A stretch of 64,000 nucleotides of DNA, taken from positions 119,501-183,500 of the forward strand of contig WEDG01001521.1 in NCBI GenBank assembly GCA_017591395.1, in the 5' to 3' direction. Positions 11,699 through 26,600 of the stretch are shown piece by piece. Source of the stretch: Schistocephalus solidus. Its lineage: Eukaryota > Platyhelminthes > Cestoda > Diphyllobothriidea > Diphyllobothriidae. Both the position numbers and the translations under genes were made by a program. The notes under the pieces are model-generated. The model did not search any database. It had not been told where the DNA came from and saw only the letters and a program-made list of their open reading frames with translations. The first letter of the stretch is position 1. Each line of letters begins with the position of its first letter.

Positions 11699-14600
11699 GT
11701 AAGTGGAAGAATTATATATATACCCTTTTCCCGTCTTGGCCGTCCCCTTGGGGTGTAATATTTACTCAAGCAGATTGTGTCGCACGTTTTTTGGTCTATT
11801 TAACGCATAAGCAGATATGATCACGCCTGTTGGAAAAATAGTTCTAAAGATAAGTTTTGCCTTGTGCCCACAACAGGGTCACTGCAAGGACACTGAATAA
11901 CCACATTCGCACACTGTAGAGAATGTCTTGTCAGGATCCAAACTTCTGCTACTGTTACAGCTACTATCTGGTCCTGTGCCCCCTAAACGGGCCGCATGGT
12001 AGATGCGCTGGACTAACACGAGGGCCAAATCAGGGTACGGCGGGCGTTAGTATTCTGGGATTTGGTCCCATAACAAGGGGGAGATTGCGCGTGCCAAACA
12101 TGGGCAGGCGTAGGTGCAGGCTAATGCCGTACCACTCACTGTTGCTATTTACGGCTAGGATGGGATATGATTCACCTGCGCCCGACCCCGCCTCTGGTCT
12201 CCTTGACACCGGGTTCAGGTGGGGGAGGAGGAGAGAGTGCGGTAGCTGCAGCGCAAGGCTACTATCGCTTAAAACTGATTCACGCGCACAAGTCACCGTC
12301 CCTGCACCACCCTTCCGTGGAGCATACGGTGGACATCGTCGGATTACGATGGTCCAACAGACATGTGACCCTGTAAGCTAGGTGTTAATAGTGGATGTCC
12401 GGAGGTTACGTGCTTGATTTCCGGTTGCTGCCACCAATAATGAAGGAAAGGGGGATTGGTCCGTGTTCGGTCTGGCAGTCTACAAGGTTGTATCCCGTCG
12501 CCCATTCTTTTAAAATATGTTATTAAACGGATTCTTTGGCAGGCCCTTAAAAAAAGATGACCGTGTTGCGTTCGCACTTAAACGCCGACTGACTGATCTT
12601 GACTATGGCGATGATATCGACTTACTAACTTCAGTCTTTTTTGGTCTGCAGACTATGGTGTCATGGGTGAATAAGGCCACTAAATCGTTCGGTTTGTCCA
12701 TAATGGCTGGAACGACCAAAATTTTTTTCAAGCTGTATCCCTGAACAAGAGAAGACACTTATCTCCAACTGACAATTACACTCAGACTTCGCAGTCAGTC
12801 CAATGTGTGTTGTGTGGAGTGGCTGAATGATGGTCTGAGAGTTAAGCTGCAATGGCTCCTTCTTAATGTGGCCTTGATGGCACTCGCACTCCGTGGGATC
12901 CGAGCTAGGTGTGGTGGTACGCCCAGGGGTGGCTCCGGCCGCGCCAGTTACCTGCGCTCTCTCCCATCTCCGGTCTTATCGATTCTGTCTTGACACCGGG
13001 CATCGGTGGGGTTGAGGAGAGACTGTGATAGATGCCATGCAAGTTTTTGTGTTTGTTGTGCCTCCTAAACGGGCCACGCTGTAGATGCGTTGAAACCAAC
13101 ACCGGTGCCACATCAGGGCACGGCAGGCGTTATTAGGGTTGCGCTCCCATACCAAATTCCGAACATGGCATGCCTAAAGGCCTCGTCCGCGCCAGCCACC
13201 TGCGCCCTCTCCCATCTCCGGTCTTCTTGACTCTGTCTTGACACCAGGCTCAGGTGGGGGAGGAGGAGAGAGTGCGGTAGCTGTAGCGCAAGGCTACTAT
13301 CACTTAAAACTAATTCACGCGCAAGTCACCGTCCCTGCACCACCCTTCCGGGAGCATACGGTGGACATCGTCGAAATCGACGTTCGAACTGTCAGTTTGT
13401 GTGTGTGTGTGTTTGTGTGTGTGTGCAATTTTCTCATTCATATCTGATCGTAAGTTTACTGTTTCCAGACACCCACAGGAGCTGTAGAAGCCAAAGTCAC
13501 GCGTTATTATCGCAGACGAGATATATCCAGCAACCTCATCCAACAAGCCGAAAAATATTGTGAGTCTTGATGCTGTTTTTTTCATAATTTTATCTCGTCT
13601 TTGCAGTTCCCCTCCCCTTTCTTGCAGCCTTTCTCAGCGAGTTGTCATTTAGAGGTCACCTTAGAGAAGGTGAACTTTGAGCCACTTTTCCTTTCATATG
13701 CCTATTCGCAGCCGGTGACGAACAGAGAAGGACAAGGCGCTGACTTTCGGTGAACTTGCCTCATACCTTATGTCAAGTCGAATAAAAGCATCCTCTTGCG
13801 CCATTATTGCTACTTTAGCTGCAGTCGTATCTCCATGTACCACACGCATGCTGGTATCTAGCCCTCTCTTGCCCGAACCAGTCCTCGAAGGGATCTCAGG
13901 TCCTGCCTGAGTGGGAGCACCACCAAGCTCGCATCGAGACCGCGTTCCGCTCACTCGAAACCTTCCAGACCATGACGATTAGCGCGTCCTGGCGGCTTAA
14001 AAGTTTCTTTAACTGTTTATAACGAGTAGTCTAATTTCTGGAACTGGTTCAGGTTAACCGCACTCTCTTGTCTCCTAGCAGTGACCAACGACCTGGAACA
14101 GTTGTCCATCGCATACTGCAGACGGATTCGGATTTAACATGGCGTGAGAAGCTTCAAAGGGGTTACAGTAAGATATCATTACAGTCTACTTTTCGTTCTG
14201 AAGCACCAAGGACTTGCCTTGTCAACCGACGGCCTTCGAAATCGCGAATGTTCGCATGTCATGTCTCGTTCGTCCCGTTCACATGGTGGTCTGTTTGGGT
14301 CTCGTTCTTTTGACGACGAGTTTGAGATCAGTGGCTGGCGTATCATGAACCTGCGTCTAATACCTGTTACATACACCCAATGCGGCAATTTAGTGCTCAT
14401 GTAGCTGCATTGCAGCACAACCAACACACATCAAGTGCCCATGTGGCTCCGTTTTGGTCTATCGCGACACGGCACGGCCTGCTCTGTACAGGGTCGCATT
14501 TGGGCCGTTCGATGATCAGGTTTTCGGACCAGCCATGGACCATGGACGTGGCTGAGTGTCAGCTGCTTGGTGCAGAAAGCGTCGTTGCTTGGTGGTTGGG

Positions 14601-17600
14601 ATGGGGTTGACCCGGTCTACGCTCTAATGCGCTTGCCTTGCCTTGACTGCACTGTCAGAGCGAAGGGGCTATGCATTTTAATGGCCGGATAATATAGCTA
14701 GACCGTCTCGTAATCAGTGAACCGTGCATCGCTGGGCGCAGTCGAACCGCCTACCTCCTGCTTTCGCACGGAATGCTCTACCACTGAGTTACGGTTGACA
14801 CGAGTCCCAGCTGCGCCAATAATCAATGCCTTTCTTACCTCTAACTTGGCCGCCTATCATCAGAGACTGGTGAAACAAAGCTCCAAGATTGTGGCGCGGG
14901 GGGAGGATATTTAGTTGAAACAGGCGATGCCAATAGAAACGAACAGGCGAGCTCCAGGAAGCAGTTCAGAAGGTGAAGGCGTTATTGATAGACCAAGAAG
15001 TAATAGCATCATCATCAATCTTTTTCTTCTTCTTCTTCTCCTCCTTTCTTCGTTTCTTCTTCCTCTGAACACGCGCACTTGTTATACGCCATAATTTAAA
15101 GTGTTGTAACGTTCGTAATGACAGACTACGAGACAGAACGCTTGGTTTTTTATACTGGCGAGTAATTTGGCGTTCACATAATTAGTCCCGATTTCAGAAT
15201 TTGCGTTTGCCATCCTGAAATCGCCCTGAATCGATGGACGTCACGTCAAACTGATCTGACGTACGCTTTCAACTTGTTACTTTCTCTGTTCTGCCAGAGG
15301 ATCTGTTCCTCTTTTTTTGCAGGTATTAGTCAATCTGCGTAGGCTGCTCCCCATTCGGCACAAATATCCAGCCTTTTATGCCATCTTTTGTCCATTCAGA
15401 CTTCCAAGAGACTGACTCTGACTCGCAGAACTCACCGGACTCCAATGGCGGTGGCGGATCCAACGCCAACTCCCTCACAGACATCCAGCGTCACCAAATT
15501 AAGCACAGAGAACTTTTCCTCTCTCGTGAAGTGGAGTGCCTGCCGGCTACTCATATTCGAGGTGAGACATCGCCTTTGTCTAGGCGAGGCCTTTTCTCTT
15601 GGTTTGCTGACTGGTAGTTTCTAGCGGTATCAAACCTTTCATAGTGTACGTCACAATGCGGCTTGTCTACACGGGGAGATGGAATTCGCTTGGCTGCTTT
15701 AGCTGCAGGGCGGGACATAGCGTGTTACATTTTATTTCGGAGCGGCGGTCTTCATACCCCTCCATTACCGGACTAGTCTTTCCTAGATGCCAACAAAGTG
15801 GTTTGTCTGTGACTTGCGAATGAGGACGGCGCAGACAGCGAAAGAAACTCACACAAATTTGACTACAATTAGTGGATCCGTGGAATTTTGAACTGCCTCT
15901 GAAATTAGGGTCGGAATTGCCAGTAGTCCTTTGTCCCAACGTGGAAAAAAGGTCAACTGTCAATTCACCTAGAGGCCCTATTTTTCTGGGCTTGAAGAGT
16001 GCCGTTTGCGTTATCTCTTGAGGTTGAACATTGGGTTGAGTTGATCGGGATGTCGTAGCTGCCGGGTTGTGAGATAAAAGTTTTGGGTTTTGTCGTGGAG
16101 CCCTCTCACAGGTGACCGCATGGCAAGGAATAAGTCGAGATGATGACGGCTAATGAACCAGAAATGGCCATTCTAGTCTCCCTTGTCTTTGTCCGCAGTA
16201 TGCATCTACCTTTACTACTACTAGCCGCTGTACGGCTGTTGGCGGGGCTCGAGAATGAGCCCAAAGGCAGAACGGGACGAGTTAGTTCCGTTAACTATCC
16301 GTGAGCGTTCATAAACTAATGCACTTAATATTCCCTATCTAAACAGGCATCACAACGAGCCATGACTCAATGGTTGCAGCGTTAGACTTCTGATCACTGG
16401 ATGGGGTACCACCTAGGGTTAAGTATGACTGGTTGAGGACGGCTAATGAGCCATAAGTGGCCATTCCAGTCTCCCTTGTCTTTTTCGGCATGTTTGATCT
16501 GCCTCGAGAAGTATCATCGTCCACGTCAGAGGTGACTAAAACACGCGATTTGTGAACTATTTGCTGTTATTAGCTGGCTATACCTGTCTCGGGATCGAGA
16601 TTGGTTGACATTGGCCATGTAGTGGTTGTGGTTTCAGCTAGCGTTATTGTCACCTTCCGATACAGTTAACTATACGAAGATTTAGACGGATGCAGTCGCA
16701 ACCGTTTTACGTATAATCGGCTTCTGTGTGGTTTTTCCTTCTCCCCTCCTTGTATGCGAAGTGACTGAAAGCTGTCCAGAAATCCATGAGGGAATTTCGT
16801 GTGAGTTTACTGTCTTTATATTCCAGCCGGCGTTTGCCTTTGAGAAAACGCATTTGGATTCGACTTCAAGTGCCCGAGTCATTAAACTTGGACCTATAGC
16901 AACAGTAGTGTTTCCTTAAGTCGGTTCCTTTCATGTTCCCTCAATCTCATGCCCAAAAGGTAACCCGTCCAGACGGTCAAAGACTTCTTACTTGGAAAAA
17001 GGTCGACTCCCAAACCACCTAAAGGCCATATTTTGTGAATTTTAAGGTTTCCGTTTGCATTACTAAAAATATCATATTTTGAGGTCGAAACTTGGTTTAA
17101 GCCGTCGTGACCACGGTTACCAGACCCTCAACTGACTAGGGTGGTGAACTCTTGCCCTATAACTTACTTTAGAACAGTCAGGAGTGTAGTAATTATCGCT
17201 TTCATTCACCCGATCCCTGCTTTTCTAACCTGGGTCATCATCACATGCCTTATCAGATTGCTGGTAGTGGTTACTGACAAATTCCTGAGGTGAGCGGTCT
17301 GAGACAGAAGGCGGTCGAATCAGGCGGTGACGTACTAACTCACGTTTTTCCGCACCCTTTTTCTTAAATCCGTCTGCTTCCTCCTTCTGCATTACTCATT
17401 CCTATTCATAAAAACGGTCACTGTGGTATATGCCTTCCGTGAATTGCTAGCAGCCCTCTCTTTTATAACTCAGACTCACTAATTCTGATTGCCTCACGGT
17501 GCTTTACTCTCGTAACCCTAACTCCTAGCTGCGTATAACGCCAGGTAAAGGTGGTTGGGATAGTAATTGAAAGCCCATGCCGACGTAGCACACACCAACT

Positions 17601-20600
17601 AACGCATACAAAGAGCCAATGTGATCCTGCTTTTGGAAAGTTCGCAGTTGGGGGTGTCTAGTGGCCAGCTTTTCGGAATAGCTCTCATGACCTGCCAGCT
17701 GGTTCTGGTGAGGACAGTTTTAACGTCTAAAATCCGAGACAGAAGAATTATGAACGCGCGCACACTAGGCGTCCAGTAACTTTTTTGATTGATTGCCACC
17801 TTCTTGGAGACGGAGAATGTCATTGCAGAAGGGCAGGGTTGACCTGCGTCCGCCATTTTGTGGTCTTGCAAACCTTTAAAAGCTTAATAATATAGATGAT
17901 GCCTTGTACTCAGAGAACCGCGTGTCGCTGGTTGCACTCGAACCGCTGACCTCCCGATTTCGCACGGAATACTCTACCACTGAGTTCCAGCTACGCTAGT
18001 AATCAAAACTTTCTTACCTCCCAAGCACACTTATTCCTAATATTTTCTTGGCTGCCTTTCAGGGGGGGCTCGCAAACCAAAGGTCCAAGATTAAGGGCGC
18101 TTTATTCAGCGACGCTTTAATCTTGTAATCCTAACCCAGCCCATGTTTTCTTCTACTGCCTCTCGTAGCTGCGCAAGGAAAACTGCAAAGCTAGGTACAC
18201 AGCCAACTGCCTACCGTTTTATAGACCCAAATTATGGAGTTCGACTCGTCCCTTTCCCATGTGCATCTTTTTGCTGCACTATTCCGACCCACTGTCCCCT
18301 TTTTGTTCCCGTCTGTATAATCTAGGCAAGTGTTCCGTGACTCTGTACAATGAGGTGGAACCGCTCACGTCCTACGTACAGCGAGAGGACGCCTTCTACT
18401 ACCGCCTCATATACGATCCCTCGACAAAGCGGCTTCAGGAGGATCGTGGTTCCATGCGCATTGGCTCCGATTACCAATCAGAAATCCAGCCTCTTCTCAA
18501 AAAGGGTAAGTTTTCCTCTCCCTCTCATCATATGCGTCGTAGTTCTTCTGCCTACCGAGACGCGGGTGGGTTTAATACGGATCGTGGAGCGGATTACTTT
18601 GGGGTATAAATTATTTGTAAAAGGGGCAGCACGGCAGAATGTCCTACCCATCCTTCCTTTTTCTGTCCCACTGCATTGGCCTAGGAACGAATCCCTTATC
18701 GCCCCTTTCCGATGACCTGTTTCCCTTCCCTCTTGGATTGTTTTATTTGGCACTGTCTATGCTATACTGTCTACTCGACCCCAGAAGATAAGACGCTAAA
18801 CCGTGTCCTATGCATATTTGTGCGAGGTGGCGACTTCACCGAGACTTATTTGTTCGAACCTATCCGAGATAGGGAACGAAATTACGATGATAGAGTGATG
18901 ATATGGCTATGACTTAGGGGAGAAGGCTTTACCCTCATCTCTGAGCGAAATTGAAAGTCTTTAAGCACACCCTGCGTTCTGTGGTTTATTGTCACGCCCA
19001 GCCGTGGCAGGAGTCTCTTCTTTCGCGTCGAGTTTTCTGACTCTCCGCGTATCGCAGCTGCCGCGAGGAAAGCCCATTTCACTTCGACATTATGATGCGT
19101 GTCAGAGCCGGGCAATGTCATTATGGTGACAAGCGTGAAGGGCCATGAAACAAGTCTACCTTGTAGACTGGACCTCCATACAAGGGCGATTGTCAAAACT
19201 GGGGAATTCGGCCTTCACCCAGATCCTCACATCCCTTCACCTTATGCCATTTTCATTATCAGTACTCTCTGCGCATGCTACGACGTCCCGGCGGGGACCG
19301 ACGCGTCCAGAAACCTGCCAGTTCGCTAGTTGGTCTTTCCGAATGGGTAGGAAGACCCATGTGTTGCCTGTCTGTAGCATGCCGACTCGCATCAGCAACG
19401 AAAAGGCTTAATATGTTATCGGTAGCGCAGTACTGTGCTGACATTGCTGTGACTTGCTGGGATGCTCACGACACATCATGTTCTCATGGTTGATGCAACG
19501 CGAAGGTGCAGCAGGCGCTGTAAAATGCCTCCACTTCTGCCACTGTGGCGATTTGATGTTGCAACCACTCTGGGTGGTTAGGCCAAAGTTTGACTTGTGC
19601 GCTGGAAACCGGCACCACCGTGCCTTAGTGACATCCTAGTGTTGTTACGACCTGCGCAGCGACACTAGACAGACGTCCCTGTGTGTAACCATTTCGAGGC
19701 GGGTAACTGAAATACCAGAACGGGAAAGTTTGATGTATCCATGTGGTGGGTATTTGACTACCACATCGTGCGCAACCATTTCGCTTTTTGTAAATCACCA
19801 TCATCGTTGTCGTCGTCGTCATCATCGTCATTGCATAAGTCCCTCCGCTGAAGCCAGTTCCCTTGAGCTTATCACGGTTTTCTAAAAGCTGTGCTTTGGA
19901 AGGCTGTCAACGGACGTTTTATACCAGACCGTGTCGTCAGCATAGTTTTTTGTGTGGCTGACCAGTGGACTGGGAGTCAGGCGACGATGACTCCCTCTTA
20001 CCCCCGGTTTTTTAATCCTAATGTGAGTGTCAGGGGGCCTGGTCGTGCTGTGGCGCGAAGGCGGATTCGCCAGCCCTGTCAGCCGATGCGCCCACTCCCG
20101 CATTAGTCAAATGACCGGCTCGGACAGTGGTATGATGCAGAGGGCGGAGGAGAGTGTGAGGTCGACGGCTCAGCGCATTTTCTTCACTATAAACAATCTG
20201 ACGCGCTTGAAACTAGCCCGGTGCGCTAAAAGCCGTGGCTTGGAAGGCTGCCAGCTGACGGGATAACTTGGTCCCCTGGACTGAAAGTCAGGCTGCAATG
20301 GCTCCTTCGTAATTTCGCCTTTATGGCACTCCCACTCAGTTGGGATCCGAGCCGTTCCTCCCTTGTGTTTTAGTGTTCTTGTTTGTGTTGCACCACAGTG
20401 TGCGCGTCTGCGCCCCCTCCCACCTCTGGTCTTCTTGACTCTGTCTTGACACCGGGCCCAGGTGGGGAGTGGAACAGAGAGTGATTAAGATACAGTGAAA
20501 GTTTTCTCTCACCCACAGAGTGAGGTGGGTGCCGCACAAGACCGTTCTCACTATGATATTGTGTAAGTCATCGTGCCTGCACCACCCTTACTGTGGAGCA

Positions 20601-23600
20601 TACGGTGGACATCGTCGAACCCTACAGCCGAACTATCACCTGTTGGTTGAAGTAATTGCGTTGATATGGTCTAGCCCACGGTGTTTCACCGCAGGTTCTC
20701 GTGGAGGCGCATGTTACCTAGTAGACCCATGCTGTGTATGGACGTGCGATGGCAGTGTGGGCAGTGGAGTCGGCGCCTCGGGCACTACGACTACGACTGC
20801 TTCTCAGACCAGGATGCGCTAGCAACTACGATATCAGCTGCCCGAAGGCTTCTGATACCGTCTGGCTGTTTTCAAGCCACTGTGAGGCAGATGACAGCCG
20901 CTTTTGGAGCCGCCTCAATGGAGACAACTGGTTGGAACTGGTGCGTGCACTTCAGGCCATCGTGGACTTCACCGCAAGGGTTGATCTGCATACTTGTCTG
21001 ATTGTGATGATGTTGCTAGGTGCCTTGATGCTTTGCGCGACATGACTGTAATACAGCCTCACGTAAATTTGCCCGAAATCGTCAACGCGTTTCAGCTAAT
21101 GGAGCTGTGTGGAGGCCGCGCCGTCCGCATCAACTATCAGAGACAACCAAGATTTACTCATAGCTTCCCTCTTGATCACGAGAATTTGGTCCAGTTGGGC
21201 TGCTCCGCCTTCCTGGGTGATGTATATTTCGGAGTCAAGGGATCCTAAAGATGGCAGCGAAACTGAAGGATAACAATTGATCCGATAATTGAGGCCTCTC
21301 ATCGTTGGTTGACCCTCGACGCAATCATCTGACCCTAATTTGGACGTTGATGCTATCGTTATGCGGGCGGATCGCCGTTTAATGTCTGCGGTTAATGTTG
21401 TGCCGCCGATGTCTTCGTCGTCATCTTCCTCGGTCGATTCCCTTTGTATCGCGATGCGCGGACAAGAAAGAGTCCGTGTAGCTCTCGGCTGATGTGGTCA
21501 TTAGCCGTCCTCCGCCCTTAAACAGCGCCACTTTTACTAGCAGCCCATCCTTGTCTGTTTCGAGGTGGTGGGGGTTTCTCCGTCCATCGGTCTTCCCGTG
21601 GCCCATCACTTTTCATGAGATAATTTGACCGAAATTACTCCTTATTACTCAGGCTTGCAAGAATGGATGTTTGTGTGAGTGACTGCGCTGACGTCTGTCG
21701 AGCCAATTGAGAGGGACCTGCACTTATAGCCACTATCTTCACGTCCCGAACAGCATAGACAGGACGAGTAGAGCACTAGATGGGATAACTGTTTGGTGGT
21801 TGATGCGCCAACACGAGTTGCCAGCCCCAGCCGTGTGATTGCTATCGCATGTGGGCCTTACAGATTGCCGTTGATCACCGAGTCCATCACACCCTTTTTA
21901 TCCTTTTTGGTTTCAGGCGAGAAGGACCCGCGGTTCAAGGAGAAGTTAGAGGAACTTGTTTGGGACCCCGCCCTCTCACTCTCACCCGCTGAGACTGACC
22001 TCTTCATCAGCCTCACCAAAGCTGTCGGTCTCTATGCCCGGTCTTGCGACCCCACCAATTGTCAACCCTTTCTGCTGAACGCCACTGCGACCGCCAGTCG
22101 GGACATCACCCTCCAGTACGCCCATGACATCCTTTTCAAGGCCAACTATGACCTCAAGAAGGCCATGCTGTTTCTCCTGCCCGGTAAGCGTTTAGCACAT
22201 GCAAACACGCATATACTTCACCCTCTTCCCACAGACATTACTTTCCGTGCCAACCTTTGTAGCCTTGTCTGCACTTAATCCTCCTGTTGTGGTTCTCAAT
22301 TTTTATCCTACAGGGTTCGTGGTTTAGGTGATGAGTGGTTGGGCCAGTTGACTGGTTCATGGGAGGTCAGAGTATCTCAACCCTTTTTTGAGAAAACCCG
22401 GTGTGTTTTGGGGGCAGGTCGTGTGTGGCGCGTGTAGACGAACTATTTAGCTCTGTCAGCCACTTGCATCACTCTGTGTTTTACTCTTCTTTTCCTTAAC
22501 TCATTTCGGTTTCAAGTGTAGTCCTGGGTGGCGATAAATGTCAGGCCAAAGTTTGTCGGAATGTTGCTAATGGCCTCAGATGACTCCTCGAACAAAAATT
22601 CTGACTATGGCCTTCGGCCCGACTTTTGATTCCGACAATGTCCACCGCGTGTCCCACAGAGCAGGGTGGGTGCAAGGACGGTGATTTGCGCTTGAATTAA
22701 TTTATAATGATAGTAGACTTGCGCAGCATCTACCGCACTCTCTCCTGCAACTGGGCCCACTGTCATGACCAAGTCAAGAAGACTGCAGGTGAGATAGGGT
22801 GTGTGTAGCCGGCGAGGCGTGAGCCTACGCCTACGCGTGTCCACGTTTTGGTCCAGTGCATTTACCACTAGGGTCGGTGGAAGTCACTCCCTCAGTATCT
22901 TGAATATTTGCGGTCACAGATGTCAGGTTTTGATCATGTGGCCAACCTTATATAATGCCAACCTCAAGGCGCGTGGCTAGTTACTTTGCCCAGACAAATT
23001 CTCAGAACAGCATACGGAGTCCATTAGTTATTGTGCTTAGTACTCCACTGTGGACCTGGAGAACCAAGGCGAAAGCGGTTCACGGCTCACGTGGTTATCA
23101 ACCTTTGCGAGAATTTCGGCTCGTTATGCCTAAAAGTGTGGTGACCTGAGAGCTATCGTCCTTCCTCGTCACTGTGGCTGCATGATCGACCATCCGCGTG
23201 CGGCGCAGACTCTCTGTTTCTCCGACGTACTGCGCCAGATGCAGTAAACGACTTCAGTCGTTTCCTGTCTTGGCAGTGGGTCTTTCAGCCTCCTAGCTTG
23301 GCGCCCAATAATTGCTTTTGGTTGGTACTTACTTATTTGTACTTGTTACGGCTGCGATCATGCCTGATCTAGCCGGCCTCGACTATGTCACGGATTGTGC
23401 TCCTCCATGCATGACAATCCGCGGCAGCAGCCCTGGACAGTTCAATCCATCCTCTTCGCCAACGATGGACGCCGAATACCGAAGGTACAAGAACAACTTC
23501 CATGTCCTTACGAACTGTGCCGAGCCAGGTGTAGAGCTGACCTCCTCTCCCATGTCTCCAATTGGGTAGTGGAGTCGGTTCAAGGGCAGTAACACTGAGC

Positions 23601-26600
23601 TCGTAAAGTGAACGACGAAGAACGTGCCCGAACCACCCCAGTCGTTGATCTTGGATGGCTTTGGATATCCTTGTGATATTTTCGCAGCGATTGCGAACTG
23701 TCTCATTTGAGACGAAGTCTGTGTACTTCACTCGGAGAATGGTCCTCAAGACGTGGTGATCAAATGCCTCCAGTTTTCGCTCATCTTCTATGCGTGTAGC
23801 CCAGCATTCACAACCATAGAGAAGGACAGACGCACGGTATATGCGAATCTTTGTGTCGATAGAAATGTCGCGTCGGGTTCACAGGCACTTTCTAAGGCTT
23901 GAGAAAACCCGACGAGCAGTATCGATTCGGGAGACAATGTCATCCTTACTCTGTCCATTTGGCAGTAACCTCGCCCCAGGTATTTGAAACTGTCTACCTC
24001 TTCAAGTTGACAGCCACCAACCTCGAAAGGAGCTTTCCTTGGCAGGGATGCAGCTTGAAAAAAACGTTGGTTTTCCCCGAGTTTATGGAGAAGCCGACCG
24101 ATTTAGCGACTTAATTCACCCGCGACGCCATAGACTGTAGATCACCGAGGTTTGAGGCTAGTAAGGCGATATCATCTGCGTAGTCGAGGTCAGCCAACCG
24201 GCGTCCGGTGCAAGATCAACACAGAATGGGTGACAAAATACAACTTTGTCGAACGCCAGACCGGATATCGAATGCTTTTGAAAGATTGTTATGGACCAAA
24301 ACTCGTGCAGTGGTTGAGCTGTAATAGGCCTTGATCATGGCGATGATTTTCGATAGTGGGCCATCTAGTGCCATTATCCGCCATAAGGGGATGCACGATG
24401 TACGGAATCGAACGCAGCGGCGAAGTCGAAAAAGCATACGGCTGTCAGTTGCTGGTAACTATGGCGGGATTCAAGGATACGCCTTAGTGTTAATATGTGG
24501 TCCACACATCCACGCCCAGGACGAAATCCAGCTTGGTTGGGCCTCGTCCTAGATTCGCGCACGGCCTGGAATCGCCTGAAAAGGACAATAGCGAAGATTT
24601 TAGCAGCAACGTCGATACGACTTATGCCATAGTGGTTTTCGCATCTCGTTTTGTCTCCTTTCTAGTGGACAGGCACAAGGATGCCTGAGCCCCAGTCATC
24701 AGGAACAACCTTGTCTCTCCACGCTTGTACAATCACTTCCTAGAGCCAGGCCGCCAGTGTGTCGAAACAAGACTTGGAGATTTCAGATGGTATACCGTCC
24801 TATCCGGGTGCCTTGTTGTTGCGCAACCTTCTTATGGCATCAGTGACTTATACTTCAGACGGGGGTCGCATGAAACTGCATAAGCAGGAGAGGGAGGAAA
24901 CTCTGTTGCATGTGGTAAGGGGGTTCGGGGCTCGGTATCGAAATTGAATAGGTTCTCGAAGTGCTCAAGCCAGCGCTCGACCTTGGCCGGGCTTTCAGCA
25001 ATAAAGCTGCCATTCACGTCACGAACCGAGTCGTTCAGTGTAGAGCGCCTACCACTAACTTGGCGGATAATTTGGTAGTTTTCGAGTGTCACCTACGTTT
25101 AAGGCCTGTTCCATCGAGGTCGCTATTTCAGCCTAATAGTTCTTACGGTCTTCCCTAGCCGATTTTGTCGTCATCTTTCGGAGTTGGCGGAAGGACGCAT
25201 CGTTTCGAGACCTGGCTCGAGCCGTCCAGGCAGACAACTGTAGGGTTCTTCCGCTGATCCAATCACTGCGGAATCGCTGAGTAAACCCAAGGATTTTCTC
25301 AGTCGCCCCATAGACTAATGCCTTCAATGATGCCAACTCTCTACTGCCTTCTCCGTGTGTTCGTGCAGTAAAACAGGACCGAATTTATCTGTCCAGGGCC
25401 CCGGCAGTACCGGGTTGCCGGATTTTGGCGACATCAAGGCGTCTAGCACGGGAAATTTTGGGTGCGGATGATAGGTGCACTTTCAGGCGTGTACGGACGA
25501 GAACATAGTCAAACCCATAGGCATTACCAGTCTCGGCACCACACATCGATCTGCTATCATGAACCCAGCTGCAGAACCGTGAACTGACTAGGATGTAGTC
25601 GATATGAATGGCCGTATGACCTTCGTTTGAATACCAGGTCAGCAGGTGTTTGTGGCCGTGCTGGAAGCCCGTGTTCGTGACAAACAGTCGGCTCTAGTCA
25701 GCAAAGTTTTGCAGTCTCTCACCATTTTCACATCGAAAACCAAGCCCAAAACGGCCAATAAGATGACTGTTAGTGGAGTCACCACGTCCAGTCTGGCCAT
25801 TCCAGGCCCCAGCAACAATTAACAGATCGCGGCGCGGGAGGAGTCTTTCAACTAACGCTTGCAGTTGCGAGTAAAACGTTTCTTTTACGTGCTGTTCGGC
25901 AGCGGAAGTTGGTGCGTACACGGAGACGATAGAGATGTTTTTGAAGTGACCTTTCAGTCGCACATAGGCCATCCGTTCGTTGACTGGTTCCTAAGCAAGC
26001 AGTGCGCGTTTCGCTTGTTGCGAGAGGGAAATCGCCACACCATGTCTACCAGAAAAATCACGAGGACCATTGTGGTACAGGGTGAAGTGTGAGTTGGCTC
26101 CCGGGATCTTTATTTCCAGAGAGCCTGAGTTAGGTATTCGGACTTCTGGCAGGCAGCACACATCTACGTTGTACTGATAAAGGCTGCGCGCTGTCAGACT
26201 TTGGGTACCAGGGTCCAGGAACGTTCGCACATTCCAGCATCCAATACCAAGGGTACGATTCCGATTGAGTAGTCCAGCTCGCTACTATTTGCCCGTACAA
26301 CTTGAATAGGGTTGCGGAGCGCGTCGGTTCCCGCCGACGCCGTAGCATGTATCGTAGTACTATATTCGGACATATTTTTATGAGGTGTTTTGGGCATTGC
26401 GAGTACAGGCCGGTCCCCAAAAGCCGCTCGTAGTTTTTTTTCGAGGTTGTCTCCTCTAGCGCTTTGGCTTAAGAGTGGCTTAAGGCAGTGGGGGCGATCG
26501 AACTTATTTAATGGCGGTTCACACTCGTCATGTCACAGTGCCGTCATCGGGCTTTGCGGCTTTTTTGAGGCTTTTGGTGCGCCAGACCTCACCCCTGGGA

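Larger units (their letters stand above)
16085..16490 (+). repeat. Ribozyme SINE, head-to-tail dimer
   Basis: Two hammerhead-like segments (16134 and 16427) are 293 bp apart in the same orientation. Between them lie the tail (CTCCCTTGTCTTTGTC), the spacer with its hairpin (AACGGGAC, GAGTTA, GTTCCGTT at 16271-16292), and a tRNA-like segment from about 16357 (GACTCAATGGTTGCAGC, then GACTTCTGATC). The tRNA-like part resembles Arg-UCU tRNA. The upstream unit lacks a clear tRNA part. Confidence 0.7.
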